Source of the DNA: Cyanophora paradoxa | Lineage: Eukaryota > Glaucocystophyceae > Cyanophorales > Cyanophoraceae | DNA: 64,000 bases | Reading direction: 5' to 3' | Assembly (NCBI GenBank): GCA_004431415.1 | Contig: QPMI01000244.1 | Span: forward strand, 17,496 to 81,495 | Notes under the pieces: model-generated | The model's input: only the letters and a program-made list of their open reading frames with translations | What the model was told of the DNA's origin: nothing | Databases searched by the model: none | Program-made: the position numbers and the translations under genes | Part shown: positions 19,377 to 29,696 of the stretch, piece after piece | How the letters are laid out: every line of letters starts with the position of its first letter | Numbering within the stretch: the stretch's first letter is position 1

Positions 19377-21846
19377 ATGAGCGCGCTTAAAGGCCTCGCG
19401 GCGGCCCTGGAGGCGGACGGCTGGCCGCCGATCAGCGTAGATCGCTTGCAGGAGCATCTCGGCGCTGTGACCGCTGCAGAGGGGCGTTCTGCCGTCCTGA
19501 ATGTCGATCTGCGCAAGCTGCAACCCGCGGAGCAGCTCCCGAAGGTGCGCGGCTGCTCCGTCGCTGAGTGCAGCCTAGTCGCTGAGTGGCTGCTGACCCG
19601 TTCCGGCGCAGGACATCAACTCGGCAAAGAATACGGAGCTGAAGGCCCCCGTTGTCCTCCAGGTGCTGCAGCCTTCTTTCGGGCCTTCTTTCGGGCCTTC
19701 TTTCAGTGCTCACGCGTGCACTCGCAGGTCCTGAGCGTGAAGAACATATGCCAGCCTTCAATACGGCAAGAGGCGAACGAGAACGCGAGAATGCTGCGGC
19801 TCGAGCTCACTGAGTGCGCCCCCCCCCTCTTCCCGCTACCCCCCCCCCTCCTCCCCCTCCCCTCCACCCCCCTCTACCCCTTACCCCCTGCCCCCTTCCC
19901 ACCCCGCCTCTCAGTGGAAACACGAAATGCGTGGCGATCGGTGAGCTTCATTATGATTCGAAGTCGCTCGGATTCTCACTCCTCAACAGAATTCAAACGA
20001 GTGAACTTCCTGTCGATGAACACGGCCCCCGGAACGAAACTTCGGATCTCGAAAGCTCAGGCAAGCATCCGAAACAGTGCCTCGAGTACCAGCACACAAT
20101 GACCAAGCCTCAGGTCCGAAACGGGATCATCTGCCTGGAAGAGAGCAACACGAAGCTGCTCGGCGGGCGCGTCGAAGGTCGGCCTGGCCGGCGCGCGGCC
20201 CCTGGAAGCGGGCGGGTGCTGACGGGCGCCGCAGAGCTCGCTAAGAAATACGAGGAGGAGAAGCGCATGCAGATCATCCAGCGGGCGCGCGGGACGGGGG
20301 CGGCCGCGGGCAACGCCGTCGCCGACGGGCCGCCGCCCTTCCGGCCCTTCGCGGGTCGGCAGGCGTCGGCGGCCAAGGCCGGCAAGGCGGCGCCCCCGGC
20401 GACCCCGACCCCGCGGCAGCCGGCGGAGCCCCGGGCGCAAGCGGCCTCGGGAGGGCCCGGCGCGTCCGGCAGGCCTAGGCCCTCTGAGCCGCCTCTCCAG
20501 CCTCGGCCGGCGCCGTCGGAGGCGTCGCCGGCGGCGAGCCGAGCCGGTGGCGGAGGAGCTCCCCCTGGCTTCGAGAGGCCGTCCAGCTCGCGGGGGCAGC
20601 CGCCCGGGGCGGCGCAAGCTCCGCCAACCTCGGGACGACCGGCGAGCGCGGGGGCGGCGCGTCCGGCGGCGCAGCCGCAGCCGGCGGCGACTCCCGCGAA
20701 AGCAGCGCCTCCTGCAGCCGCCGCGCAGCCTTCTGCGCCGCCCGCGGCCGGAGACGCGCGAGGCCCGCGGCCCGAGGGACTTACAGCCGAAGGTGCGGCC
20801 TCGTCGAACGGGCCCGTGCCGGCTCCCCTGAACTCCTTCCGGCAGCCCCGAGGCGCGAGAAGGGCTCCGGGCCGGGGCCTCAGACGGCGGCGCCTGCCGC
20901 GGAGCCGAGACCCGCCCAGCAGCCGGCGGCGCAGGCGCAGGCGTTCCAGCAGGCGGCGGGGCAGGACGGAGCGCGGGCCTCGAGGAAGAAGCCGGAGATG
21001 GAGCGGTACACGCCGCGCGGCAGGCCGAGCTCCGGCCTCAACCCCGCCGCCCCCGCCTTCCTGCTCCCCCAGCCCGCCCCGCCGCCAGCAGCGCCCTCGC
21101 AGGGCCAGCACCAGCAGCCGCCCGCACATACCCCGGCACCCCAGCAGCCGGCCCCGGAGCGGCAGCCGAGGCAGCGCGGGCAGCGGGGAGGCCATGCGGC
21201 GCAGAGCGGGAGGGAGCGCCCGGCGTCAGGCGCGCCCAGCCGGCTCCCGGACACTGGCGACATGCGGCAGTTCCCCTCGCAGTTCACGGCGAGCGTCGTC
21301 TGCTGCGGGGTCGGGCTGATTCACGTCCAGTCAGCCTATTGCCTTCAACTCGTCATCAGCGATGCGGAAAAGGTCCTTCCGTTGTTCCGGCACTCCAGCT
21401 CTTCAATCTGATCTCCGCTCGCAATCGCGCAGACGCTCTCTGTGTCGACGGCGCCTGCCCTCTCTCAGTCTCTCCTGGGGATGGACGCGAGCGGCGTCGC
21501 CCGAGAGATGTCGACGGCGGACGGTCAGGCGAACCTCCAGATTCTGCTCGCCGGCCTGCACGACCGCCTCAGCGGTCCGCCCCGCACCCTCGCCCGGCCC
21601 CCATCCGCCCACCATCTCCGCTGACTCGCTGCTCGACGCTTGACAGGCGCCCGGCTGACGGCCACCCTCCTGGCGACCGCACCGATACCGCCGGCCGCTG
21701 GCGCGCCCGACGCCCCGCTCGCTTCCGGCGCTATCCGGCAGGTGCGCCGGCGCGCTCCAGCTGGGATCCTCCTTGCGGTCGCGGCTAACGAGGCGCAGGC
21801 GATTGGGGCGCTCTCGGTCCTCTCCTTGTCCCCTGCGTCTGGCTGA
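19377..21846 (+). CDS. TDRD3/RMI1-type OB-fold protein with PAM2 and EJC-binding-like motifs
   Basis: The N-terminal pieces match the DUF1767/OB-fold region shared by TDRD3 and RMI1, partners of topoisomerase III: TELKAPVVLQ (about 19635-19665), VLSVKNICQPSIRQEANENA (19729-19790), RMLRLELT (about 19788-19812), GNTKCVAI (about 19915-19940), FKRVNFLSMNTAPGTKLRIS (about 19993-20052) and NTKLLGGRVE (20148-20178). GPPPFRPF (20329-20352) follows, as in TDRD3. A long Ala/Pro/Gly-rich disordered tail then carries KKPEMERYTPRGR (about 20988-21026), which resembles the exon-junction-complex-binding motif of SMG6 and UPF3B, and SGLNPAAPAFLLP (about 21034-21072), a good PAM2 motif for binding poly(A)-binding protein. 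No Tudor domain is visible. Exons near 21424-21570 and 21645-21846 are assigned to the same gene on weak grounds. The product is expected in cytoplasmic mRNPs and/or a TOP3 complex. Confidence 0.75.
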
Positions 21847-22343
21847 AGGCTCACGAATTGCATTCTCTTTTCTCTTCCGGGCGATGCGAGGATTCCGCTC
21901 CGGAACGCTACTTTAAGATAGGCCGGCTGTGCAGAAGAGGAGGGGAGCAAGAGGGGAGGGGAGGGGGGTCGTGGGGTGGAAGGGGTGGGGGGGAGGGGGG
22001 GGGGGGGGGGAGGCCGGGGAGATGAGGCCCACCCGATCCTGATCATGATCATGATCATGAAATCAAATATTTAATAGCACTCGAATTCGAATAGATAAAC
22101 ATGATCATAAGCGCTTGCCAAAATAATGCATGCCGCTAATGCAAATATTTACAAGCCGCCGGGCTGCAGCCTCCGAACGCGGCACGACTGCGAGGCCTAG
22201 CTATAGGGGCGTCCGCGGGCTGGCCCTTGCCGCCCCCCCTCAGCGCGGCTCGCCCTTGCCGCAGTGCCTCCGAACGAGGCCGCCTCTCGCGACCGCCAGC
22301 CGGCGACGGACGCGGCGCGGGGCGGGGCGCGCGAGAGGCCCCC
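21847..22343. other. Convergent spacer with G-rich run and TGATCA chain
   Basis: Holds a poly-G stretch (about 21950-22010) and overlapping TGATCA/CATG words near 22037-22060. No gene is seen. Confidence 0.45.
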
Positions 22344-23138
22344 TCACAGGAGGTGCTCTGTGGCGAAGGCGTCGGCGGCAAAGAGGCCCTCCGCCCCGAA
22401 CGCCGCCTCCGCCCCGTACCCCTCCGCCCCCGCCAGCGCCCCTCCATCGAACGCCGCCTCCCCGTCCCCGTCGGCCGTCTGCAGGGGAGACGGCTTCGGA
22501 CAGGGGCGCGCACAGGCGATAGCTATAGGCGAGTCAAGGCGCACCAGGGCGGGGGCGGAGTCGTCGGCGAGGTCGACGTCGTCGGCGGCGGGGTCGACGC
22601 GGTACGGGTCTACGTCGAGCTCGCGGAAGGGGCGCGTGACCGTGCTCGCTGCTTTGGAGGCGGCCCCCTTGACGCACCTGCCCAGCCGCTCGCACGCCGA
22701 GCGGAGGCGCCCGTGCCCCCCCTGCTGGCCCTCGCCCCCGCCCCCGCCCCCGCGGCCGCCGTACATGCCGTAGGCGTTCGGGGCGGCGTTGATCCGTGCG
22801 AACTGGCGCTGGGCCGGCGGCGCCGGCACGCTCGCCTGCGGGATGATCGTCTGCACATACTGCGTCGTGTCCTCAGGGATGATCGTCTGCACTGGGTACC
22901 CCTGGGGCGGGGGACCGGCGCGGCCGGCCGCGAGCTGGCTGGGATAGTGGATAACGACACTCTGCGTCGTGTCCTCAGGAATGATCGTCCTCACATACTG
23001 AGGCTCATGATGAGGCCGGGCCTGGGGCGGGGGGCCGCGGCCGGCCCCGCCGGCCGCGGGGCTGGCATAGCGGTAAACGACTTGCTCGGTCGTGTCCTCC
23101 GGAATGATGATCCGCGGCACGAAGCCCTGGTAGCTCAT
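22344..23138 (-). CDS. Single-exon protein with IIPEDTTQ repeats
   Basis: A 264-codon intronless frame starts at 23138 (MSYQGFVPR). Its N-terminal 110 residues hold three copies of a motif: RIIIPEDTTEQVVYRY (about residues 9-24), RTIIPEDTTQSVVIHY (about 51-66) and QTIIPEDTTQYVQTII (about 83-98), separated by Pro/Gly/Ala linkers of roughly 15-27 residues. A Gly-rich patch (GGRGGGGGGEGQQGG) and a short basic/Cys segment (CERLGRCVKGAASKAAS) follow, and the acidic/Ala-rich C-terminus ends at 22344. The short Val/Ile-Pro-Glu repeats are reminiscent in style of membrane-skeleton repeat proteins such as alveolins, but the consensus differs and I do not assign it there. Lack of introns is unusual among its neighbours. 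The function is unknown. Confidence 0.6.
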   Translation of the reverse strand: MSYQGFVPRIIIPEDTTEQVVYRYASPAAGGAGRGPPPQARPHHEPQYVRTIIPEDTTQSVVIHYPSQLAAGRAGPPPQGYPVQTIIPEDTTQYVQTIIPQASVPAPPAQRQFARINAAPNAYGMYGGRGGGGGGEGQQGGHGRLRSACERLGRCVKGAASKAASTVTRPFRELDVDPYRVDPAADDVDLADDSAPALVRLDSPIAIACARPCPKPSPLQTADGDGEAAFDGGALAGAEGYGAEAAFGAEGLFAADAFATEHLL

Positions 23139-24106
23139 GACGGCGTCGGCGTCGGCGTCTGCGGCCGCGGTCGACGTACATGCGCGCGGGTCCGGCGTAC
23201 ATGTACATGTCAGACCGTCGGACGCAATTGCAAGGTTTAAGCCGCTGAGCCGCGGTTGTAGAGTGCGCGCGCGTCGACCGCGGGGCGCTATATATTTGGC
23301 GGGCTATATATGCACGCCCATGGCCATGCCCAGCTGGTACGTATATATATACATGGTGACCAATGTGCAATTAAAAGGACTAGTCACTGAGTACTAGTAC
23401 TTTGAATTTATGATCATGATCAGTTTGGAAGGGCACTAGGGCGCATGCGCAGTACGAGTAACACCGCGCGCAGCGCCGGCACGCCCCGCGGCCGGCCGCG
23501 GCCGTCACGCTCTCGGATCCTATGTAGCTAAGCCAGCTGCAGCGCTAGCAGAGGACGCTCGCACCTGAACAGAGAGGACGCAGTCGTCTCTGGCCTCGCA
23601 GTCGTCGGCGACCTCCCCGAGCTCCCTGCAATCACAGGATTCACAGCGCTGATAAACGCTGCCCGGTGACGCAGCAGACGTACGCGTCCACGTCACGACC
23701 TGTACCCGGAATCATTTCCCTCCGGCTCCGCCGGACCGCCGGCGCCGCCCAAACTCGGCGGCGGGCCAGGGTCCAGGGCCTCCGGAATTCGGATCCGCCG
23801 GCCCTCCGGATCCGGAGGCCCTCCAGCCCCCTATATAGTACTATAGTTTGTTAGTTAGTAGTTTGTTAGTACTATACTAGTGCTGGCCATGGTACGTCGT
23901 GCAAGTGCAATTCCCATGGCCGGCGACGCCCCTGCTCGCGCCAAATCTCCGCGCAGAGGCTCGCGGCTCCCTCGGCGAGGAGCCCGAGTCAGCTCCACAT
24001 CTACAGCGACTTGGGTGCGCATACGTGGATCATCGGATCGAATTGCGAGGCTATCTAGCTATAGCTTGGGGGCGAGGGGGCGGGGCGGGGGCGGGGCGGG
24101 GGCGGG
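23139..24106. other. Intergenic spacer with hairpin-forming repeats
   Basis: Contains a direct repeat of GTTTGTTAGT with flanking AGTACTATA words near 23836-23880 that can fold back on itself, plus TGATCATGATCA near 23411. Several short frames exist but none looks like protein. Confidence 0.4.
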
Positions 24107-26114
24107 CTAGCTATCGGGCTTGGCGGCGAGGAGGAAGAGGGCGTCGTACTCGAAGCGGAGCATCGAGTCGGCCGCCGCGCAGTACCGCGCCCGCCGGTGG
24201 CCCCGCTCCACCACCTGCCCCGCCCCGCCCCGCCCCGCCCCCTCAGCCGGGGAGCACGGGGCGCGAGGGGCGCGCGGGGCGGCGGGCGCGCCGTGAGACC
24301 GGCGCAGGCGGCGGCGGCGGCGACCTCCTCCGCCGTCAGCTCCACCGTGAAGGGCCGCCCCGCCGCCGGCCCGCCGCCGGCCCCGCGCCGCCCGAGCCAG
24401 AAGCGCCGCCGCCGGCGGCGCGGACGAGGCGGGCGCTGCGGGGGCGGCTCGAGGGGGCGGGCGGGGCGCGGGGGCGGGGGGGCGGACAGGATGTCGGCCT
24501 CGGGGACGGGGCTCGTCTCGGAGTAGTGGTTGTAGAGGAGCGCCCCTACCCCCGCGACCGCGCCCCCGCCCGCCCGCCTCAGAGCGAGCTGGCGGGGCGG
24601 GGCGGGGCGGGGCGGGGGGCGTGGCGGGGACCGAGGTTGATCCAGAGGCCGCCGGGGCGGAGGGCGCGGGCGATGGTGGCGAGGTACTTCACCAGGTTCG
24701 TCCCTGCCCGCGGGGCCCGTCAGGCGGGGCGGCGGGGGCCCCGGGGCGGGGGCGGGCGCCGGTGTCGATGAAGAAGGCGGTGACGACGACGTCCCAGGCC
24801 CCCGCCGCCCCCGCCCCGCCGTACGTCTGCCCCCGCCTCAGCGCCCAGGCGGCGGGGCGGCGGGGGGAGGCCGGGGCACCTCGACGAAGTCCCCCGCGGC
24901 GAACGTCAGGCGCGGCTCGCCCTCCCCCTGGAAGACCTGAGGGGGGAGGCGGCGGGGCTCGGAGGGGGCGGGGCAGAGGGGGCGGGGCAGGGAGAGCGGG
25001 GCCGGCGCACGCTGGAGACGTCGACGTCGGGGAAGGACAGGCGCCGGCATGGGCCCGCGAAGCTGCCCGGGCCTCAGGGGGCGGAGAGGGAGGGCAGGAG
25101 GCGGAGGGGCGGGGGCGGGGGCGCCTGCGGGTGTTGAGCGCCGCGTGGGCGTCCGGGCAGATCTCGAAGGCCCCCGCCCCGCGCCCCGCCAGCGCGTTCA
25201 TCAGCGCGAACGACGCCACCAGCATGTACTGCTCTCCGTGAGGGCGGTTCCGGCAGGAGGCGGGGTGGAGGGGCACCGTGTTGTCCTCGTTCGCCTGGGC
25301 GCGGAAGCCGCGGGATGCGATCTCCCACGCGAGGCGCCCGAGGCCCGCCCCGGGTACCAGCACTCGCACCGCGTCCCGCTGCCCGGGGCTCACGGGCGGC
25401 CGGGGGGTACAGGGGCGGGGAGGGGTACAGGGGCGCGGCGGGCGCACGGGGGTGCCCTGCGTGGCGTGCCAGTGCTCGAGGGCCTCCAGCAGCGGCCCGT
25501 ACCCCTCGGCGCGCTCCTCCGCCCCCGCGGCCGTCCACTCGCGCTTCAGTTGGGCGAGCACCTGCCCCCGGCGGCGCCGGCGGCGGTGAGGGGCGGCGAG
25601 GGCGGCGCGGCGCGGGGGCCGGGGCGCGCCTGGAGGACGAAGGGCTGGGCCTCAAGGAGGGCCCGCCAGAGGGCCCGCGGGGCGTCGCCGGGGGCCGGCG
25701 GCAGCGCGCGGCCGGCGACGCGCACGCCGAGGTTCCACTGGACGCGCTTGCGGGGCCCCGACGTGTCGAGCAGCGAGGCCGCCCGCGACGCGCCGGTGAT
25801 CGCCCGGAACAGCGCCGCGTTCGCGTTGACGGCCTCCCGCACCTGCCCGCCCCACCCCGCGCGCTCGCTCGGCCCTGAACTCGAAGACGGCGAGCTCGGG
25901 CTCGCGGCGGGCGCGTGCGGACCTCGTGCGCGCGCTTCGCGACGAGATCGCGGAACGGGGCCCACTGGGCGGAGGCCGGATCGCCGCCGGCGTCGCGTAC
26001 AGCGCTCTCGGCGGTAGCCTCGATGCGGTCCACGTAGGCGGGTCCGAAGTAGTCGCAATAGAAGCGGAACGTGTCCAGCGCGAACGCGAACGGCTCCACG
26101 TCCTGAACCGCCAT
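24107..26114 (-). CDS. Carnosine N-methyltransferase-like protein (N2227 family)
   Basis: SAM-dependent methyltransferase; the animal enzyme CARNMT1 methylates carnosine to anserine, while the algal substrate is unknown. The start at 26114 gives MAVQDVEPFAFALDTFRFYC, matching the helical N-terminus of the family. In order on the minus strand are LKREWTAAGAEERAEGYGPL (about 25494-25553), the SAM-binding motif VLVPGAGLGRLAWEIASRGF (about 25303-25362), QYMLVASFALMNAL (about 25195-25236), FPDVDVSS (about 25015-25040), RLTFAAGDFVEVP (about 24875-24912), AWDVVVTAFFIDTG (about 24764-24806), ALRPGGLWINLGP (about 24630-24670), LLYNHYSETSPVPEADI (about 24487-24537) and the C-terminal MLRFEYDALFLLAAKPDS, with the stop at 24107-24109. 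These blocks follow the CARNMT1 order closely. At least eight GC-rich introns separate them. Confidence 0.85.
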
Positions 26115-26567
26115 CGCCGCAGCGCCCGCGGCCTAGACCTCGCGCTCGCCCGACCTGCAGCTGCAGGCGCGCGCACAGGCGCTAGGCCGATCTAAAAGGT
26201 TGCTCTGATCTGTAAGATCGACACACACAGAGCAAGAATTCAAGACTTGCACGGGCCGGGTACGGGCCGGGTACGCGCAAATCCGACCAATGTTCGCTAC
26301 AGGCCTCCTCGTCCCAGCGGAACCCCGCAGCTCGCCGCTCGCGTCGTTCGGCGCCAGCGCCCGTTCTTTCGTCTCTGCAGGCGCGCTGGCGCGGCGACCC
26401 CGCTCACGGAAGCGCTTCGAGGCCGTCGTACGCAGCGCCCGGGCGCAGGAGGCCGGCCCGGAAGGCGAGTGCCTGCCTTTCGAAGCTTCGAGGGTTGATT
26501 GAACTAATTCCGCACGTTTCTGTTCAGAACGAGGGAATTTTACGCCCGGCGATGAAGGCAAGCTCGA
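26115..26567. other. Divergent intergenic region
   Basis: A 450-bp gap separates the start codons of the methyltransferase (minus) and the host-attachment-type gene (plus). A tandem CGGGCCGGGTA repeat occurs near 26252-26275. No gene is seen. Confidence 0.4.
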
Positions 26568-27556
26568 ATGCTAGCTTGCCGCACGTCCCACGCCTCGATT
26601 CGGGTTCAAAATTCCTTCCTCGCGAGCGCAGCTGCTCAGCGCTTCACGCATGGCGTCCGCGAGCGTGTCTGGGTGGTCGCGGCGGACCGGGCCCGGGCGC
26701 GCGTCTTCGCCGTGCACCGCCCGGACGCCGAGGAGCGCCTGACGACGGCGGAGCACCCGGAGGATCGGTTCCACGCGCGGGACCGCGGCCTCCGCTCGCA
26801 CCCGACGGAGGAGCTGCACGAGTTCGAGGACCTCGTCGCCCCGCAGAGTGCGCCCCGCCCGCGCCTCCCGCCCCGGCCTTCCTCATTGGATCCGACGCCT
26901 CATTCGGCGCCAGGCAGGCTCCCGGAGCGGGAGTCGCGCTCGGACGACAGCGGGCGCTTCGCGAGCCGCCCCGCCCCGCGCACGAGCGCCTCGCGCCGCG
27001 TCGGCTCCCCGGGGCAGGAGGACGACGTGGAGGTGTATCCCCCGCTCCCCCTCGCGCCCGAGCTCGTCCCCCTCGCCGGCCGACCATGAGCTTCCGGGGC
27101 GGGCAGACGGAGCGGTTCGCGCGGCAGCTGGCGGACACCCTCGAGGAGGCGCGCGCCGCCGGCCGTATGGACGTCCGCCCCTCACGGCCTCCCTCCCCGC
27201 CGCCCCGCGGCCCCGCGCCTCCGCGCCTCACGCCGCCCGCAGAAGTTCTACTTCGCGGCGGGCCCGCAGTTCATCGGCGCCTTCCGGTCCGCGGCCCGCC
27301 GGCCCCGCCTCGCCCCCGCCCCGGCCCACGGGCGCCGAGCCGCGCAGGAAGGAGCTGGGCGGCCGCCCCGCCCTCCGCGGCGCGCTCGTCGACGAGGCGC
27401 GAGAGCCCCGCCCCGCCCCCGCCCCCCGCCGCCACCGGGGCCCGCCGGCGGCCGACAGCGAAGGTGCCGGGGCGGGCGCAGGTGAAGAAGAGCGTGGTGG
27501 ACATGTCGACGCACGCCATCCGCGAGGCCCTCGGCGACGACCTCCGCCGCCGCTGA
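26568..27556 (+). CDS. Host-attachment-type protein (Host_attach / baeRF family) of bacterial origin, with introns
   Basis: The bacterial family is named for attachment to host cells but belongs to a release-factor-like fold (baeRF). Exon 1 from ATG 26568 gives a basic, Ser/Ala-rich leader (MLACRTSHASIRVQNSF) that could target an organelle, then the family start VWVVAADRARARVFAVH, then RLTTAEHPEDRFHARDRGLR and LHEFEDLV. A second exon (LPERESRSDDSGRFASRP) ends at LAPEL; a 41-base intron (27069-27109) with GT and GGGCAG ends restores frame into TERFARQLADTLEEARAAGR, the family's helix. Later exons are KFYFAAGPQFIGAF (27242-27285, the strand before the LG-type loop), KELGGRPALRGALVDEAR (about 27348-27401) and VKKSVVDMSTHAIREALGDD (27482-27541), with the stop at 27554-27556. 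The block order equals the whole bacterial domain, so the gene looks complete. The role in the alga is unknown. Confidence 0.75.
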
Positions 27557-27732
27557 CCGCCCCGCCCCGCCCCCCCGGCCCGCCCCCGCAGGCCCTCGCT
27601 GGCCGAGCCCCGCGCCCGCCCTGTAAATACCGCGCGCACAGAGGCGCCTCACTTGCTGAAGGTGAATGCCTCCGGGGCGGGGTGCGGAGGGTGCCGGAGG
27701 CGGCGGGCTCCCGAAGTTGGCCCAGCTCGCGC

Positions 27733-28712
27733 TCACGCCGCTGGCCGCCCCGGGGCTCCGCGGCCCGGGCCCTGGCGGCGCGACCGGCCCCGCGCGCTCT
27801 CGTCCGAGTCGCTCTCGAGCTCCACCGGCGCCGGCTGCGGCCCCGTCACACCTGCGGCGCGGCCCCGCGCCGGCGGCGGCCGGCCCACGCACCCTCCGCT
27901 GGCCCCCGACTGCGCCGCTCCCGCCCCCTCCACGACCCCGAGGGCCCCCCGCCCCGCCAAAGCCCCCGGACTCCTTTGGGAGCCTGCGGCACGCTCAGGG
28001 GCCACGGAGCAGGGCCGGAGGGGCGGCCGCGCACCGGTGCTCCGCTCCGCGGCGCCGAGGGAGGCCGCGGAGGCGCTCCGGAGGCCGGCGCCCTGCGACG
28101 GCTGCGGCGCCGCGTGGGGCGTCCGCCCCGCCAGCGCGCCCCGCTGCAGCTCCGCCAGTATCGTGTACAGCAGCGGCCTGGGCGGCCCGTGAGCGGAGCC
28201 GCCGCCGCGATTGGGGCCCGCCCGCCGCACGCGCGTCCGCCACGCACAGCTGCATTGTGCTCGAGTCCTCGGGGATGCGCAAGTCGTGCGCAAGGAGGCG
28301 CCTGTCCAGCTGCTCCTCCGGCTGCCCCGACTCTGCGCCCGGTTCAAGCGCGAAGCGGACGGCAGCGGCCTGCACGGACCCGGAAGAAAGACGCAGAGCG
28401 TGTTCTTGTACTTGTTCCACTCCAAATACTCCCTTATTAGCTCGTTGATCAGCAGGTTCTCGTTCGATAGCTGTGGGCGCGGCTCGTCCTGCTAGCTTTG
28501 TCAGCAGCCCGCAGTGGCGCAGGCGGGGGCGGAGCCGCACATGATCATCGAGCGCGCCGAATATCTCGGCCCGGATGCGAGCGCGTATCTGCCGCAGCAC
28601 GCCCTTGCCTTCCAGCGTGTCCTTCAACGCTGCCTGCCGCGTCGGCGCAAGATCTGGGCGCGAGCGCTCGCGGCCACAACGCACCCGACTTCAGCTCCTC
28701 TACCGTCGCCAT
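27733..28712 (-). CDS. FOR20/CEP20-type LisH protein (FOPNL)
   Basis: Basal-body and centriolar-satellite protein needed for cilium/flagellum assembly. Exon 1 starts at 28712 (MATVEELKS, GTGCGT donor). Exon 2 is AALKDTLEGKGVLRQIRARI followed by RAEIFGALDD (about 28535-28630). Exon 3 contains the LisH motif, LSNENLLINELIREYLEW then NKYKNTLCVFLP (28387-28482). Exon 4 is ESGQPEEQLDRRLLAHDLRI then PEDSSTMQL (about 28240-28330). A further exon reads PLLYTILAELQRGAL (about 28125-28170). These match human FOR20 nearly block by block. The C-terminal extension is Ser/Pro/Arg-rich with an acidic VELESDSDESARGR stretch; its end at 27733 is the least certain part. The gene agrees with a flagellated cell. 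The neighbouring start at 28829 is only 117 bp away, so the two genes share a promoter region. Confidence 0.85.
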
Positions 28713-28828
28713 CGCTGCAGCTGCGCCGCCGCTGGATTGGCTTTCGTGGTTGCAATTCGCGCCTTTTTTTCGCCTTGGGTACAGTGTCCCAGCCGCAGGC
28801 GGCGAAACTCGCAAGCCGCAATACCGGA

Positions 28829-29696
28829 ATGGAGACCAGGATAGTTCTTACATGCGCTGTGCTGGCGGCATCAGTCATGTCGGTCGCTGGTGCGTGGGTC
28901 CTGGCGCCTGGGAGCCGAACCGGGCCTCCTTGCGGGCCGCCGACCGCCGGCTGCCTGCTGCACATTTGTGTGCACCATATAAGACCGCCGGCCACGTCGC
29001 TGGATTTCGTGGGGCTTTTGAACGGGGTCGCTAGGCGGAGCCGCGTTCTAACGTCGGTTGCGTGGCCCCCGTGCGCTTAGCTCCCCGAGCGCTATTATTC
29101 CCTGCGATACGAACAGTATGGAGCGCCCATGCTCACCATTCGCCTCGCACGCACAGCGCAAGGCAGTCAGGCTCCTGTGGTCAGCCCCGCCGCCCTGGCG
29201 TCCTGTCACCGCCACTTGACGCTTGCCCGCAGGACCCTCATCGTGCTGCAGATCTCAAAATGGTCTGACGCCCTCGTGGGTCGCGCGGGCGTTGCATTGA
29301 CGCGGCCGCTCAGGGCCACACCATGCTCGTCATGTTCGCGGGCTCCTTCGGCGTGCTCATCGCCCTCGGCCTTCTTAGCTGGATCGGCTGCCTTGTCTAC
29401 CGCTACACGAACAAGAACAAGCCCAGCGCACAGATGCAGGCCCGCAGGCAGATCGTTGACAACGATGACCTGAAGGAGAATTTCCTGGGCGGGTGCGCAG
29501 GCCCCCCGCAGCGTCACTTAGATGAGCTTCCGCATATAGGTCGAAGCGAGCGCTGTGGGGCCCGCGCTACCTCCGCGCCCCGCTGACTGCGGTCGCCCGC
29601 AGCTGGATCAACAGCACTGAAGACGCGAAGCCTGGCAAGCAGGCCTTCGCGATGGCGGATAGCGCCGGCGCGTGCGGCGGCGGCGGTTGCTGCTAG
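28829..29696 (+). CDS. Small predicted membrane protein with Cys-containing GGGGCC tail
   Basis: No family was recognised. The start at 28829 gives METRIVLTCAVLAASVMSVAG, a signal peptide or first membrane segment. An exon near 29081-29160 reads LPERYYSLRYEQYGAPMLTI. Then TLIVLQISKWSDALV precedes an intron ending GCTCAG, and GHTMLVMFAGSFGVLIALGL begins a strong transmembrane segment running on to YRYTNKNKPSA (29311-29430). The C-terminal part is soluble and charged (RRQIVDNDDLKENFLG); after one more intron it ends WINSTEDAKPGKQAFAMADS and GACGGGGCC, stop at 29694-29696. A C-terminal Cys pair after glycines is a plausible lipid-modification or metal site (inference). Intron phases are consistent from 29236 to the stop. 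Confidence 0.6.

Noticed and set aside
20110-21195. Minus-strand 361-codon frame opposite the TDRD3-like gene
   Set aside because: Mirror of the Ala/Pro-rich coding region; Gly/Arg/Leu composition without domains, while the plus strand has conserved OB-fold motifs.
22344-23138. Alveolin/epiplastin assignment for the IIPEDTTQ protein
   Set aside because: The repeat consensus does not contain the EKIVEVP-type core; only the general style is similar.
22227-23240. Plus-strand 337-codon frame at the IIPEDTTQ gene
   Set aside because: It is antisense to a frame with clear repeats, and its sequence is Arg/Val-rich without structure.
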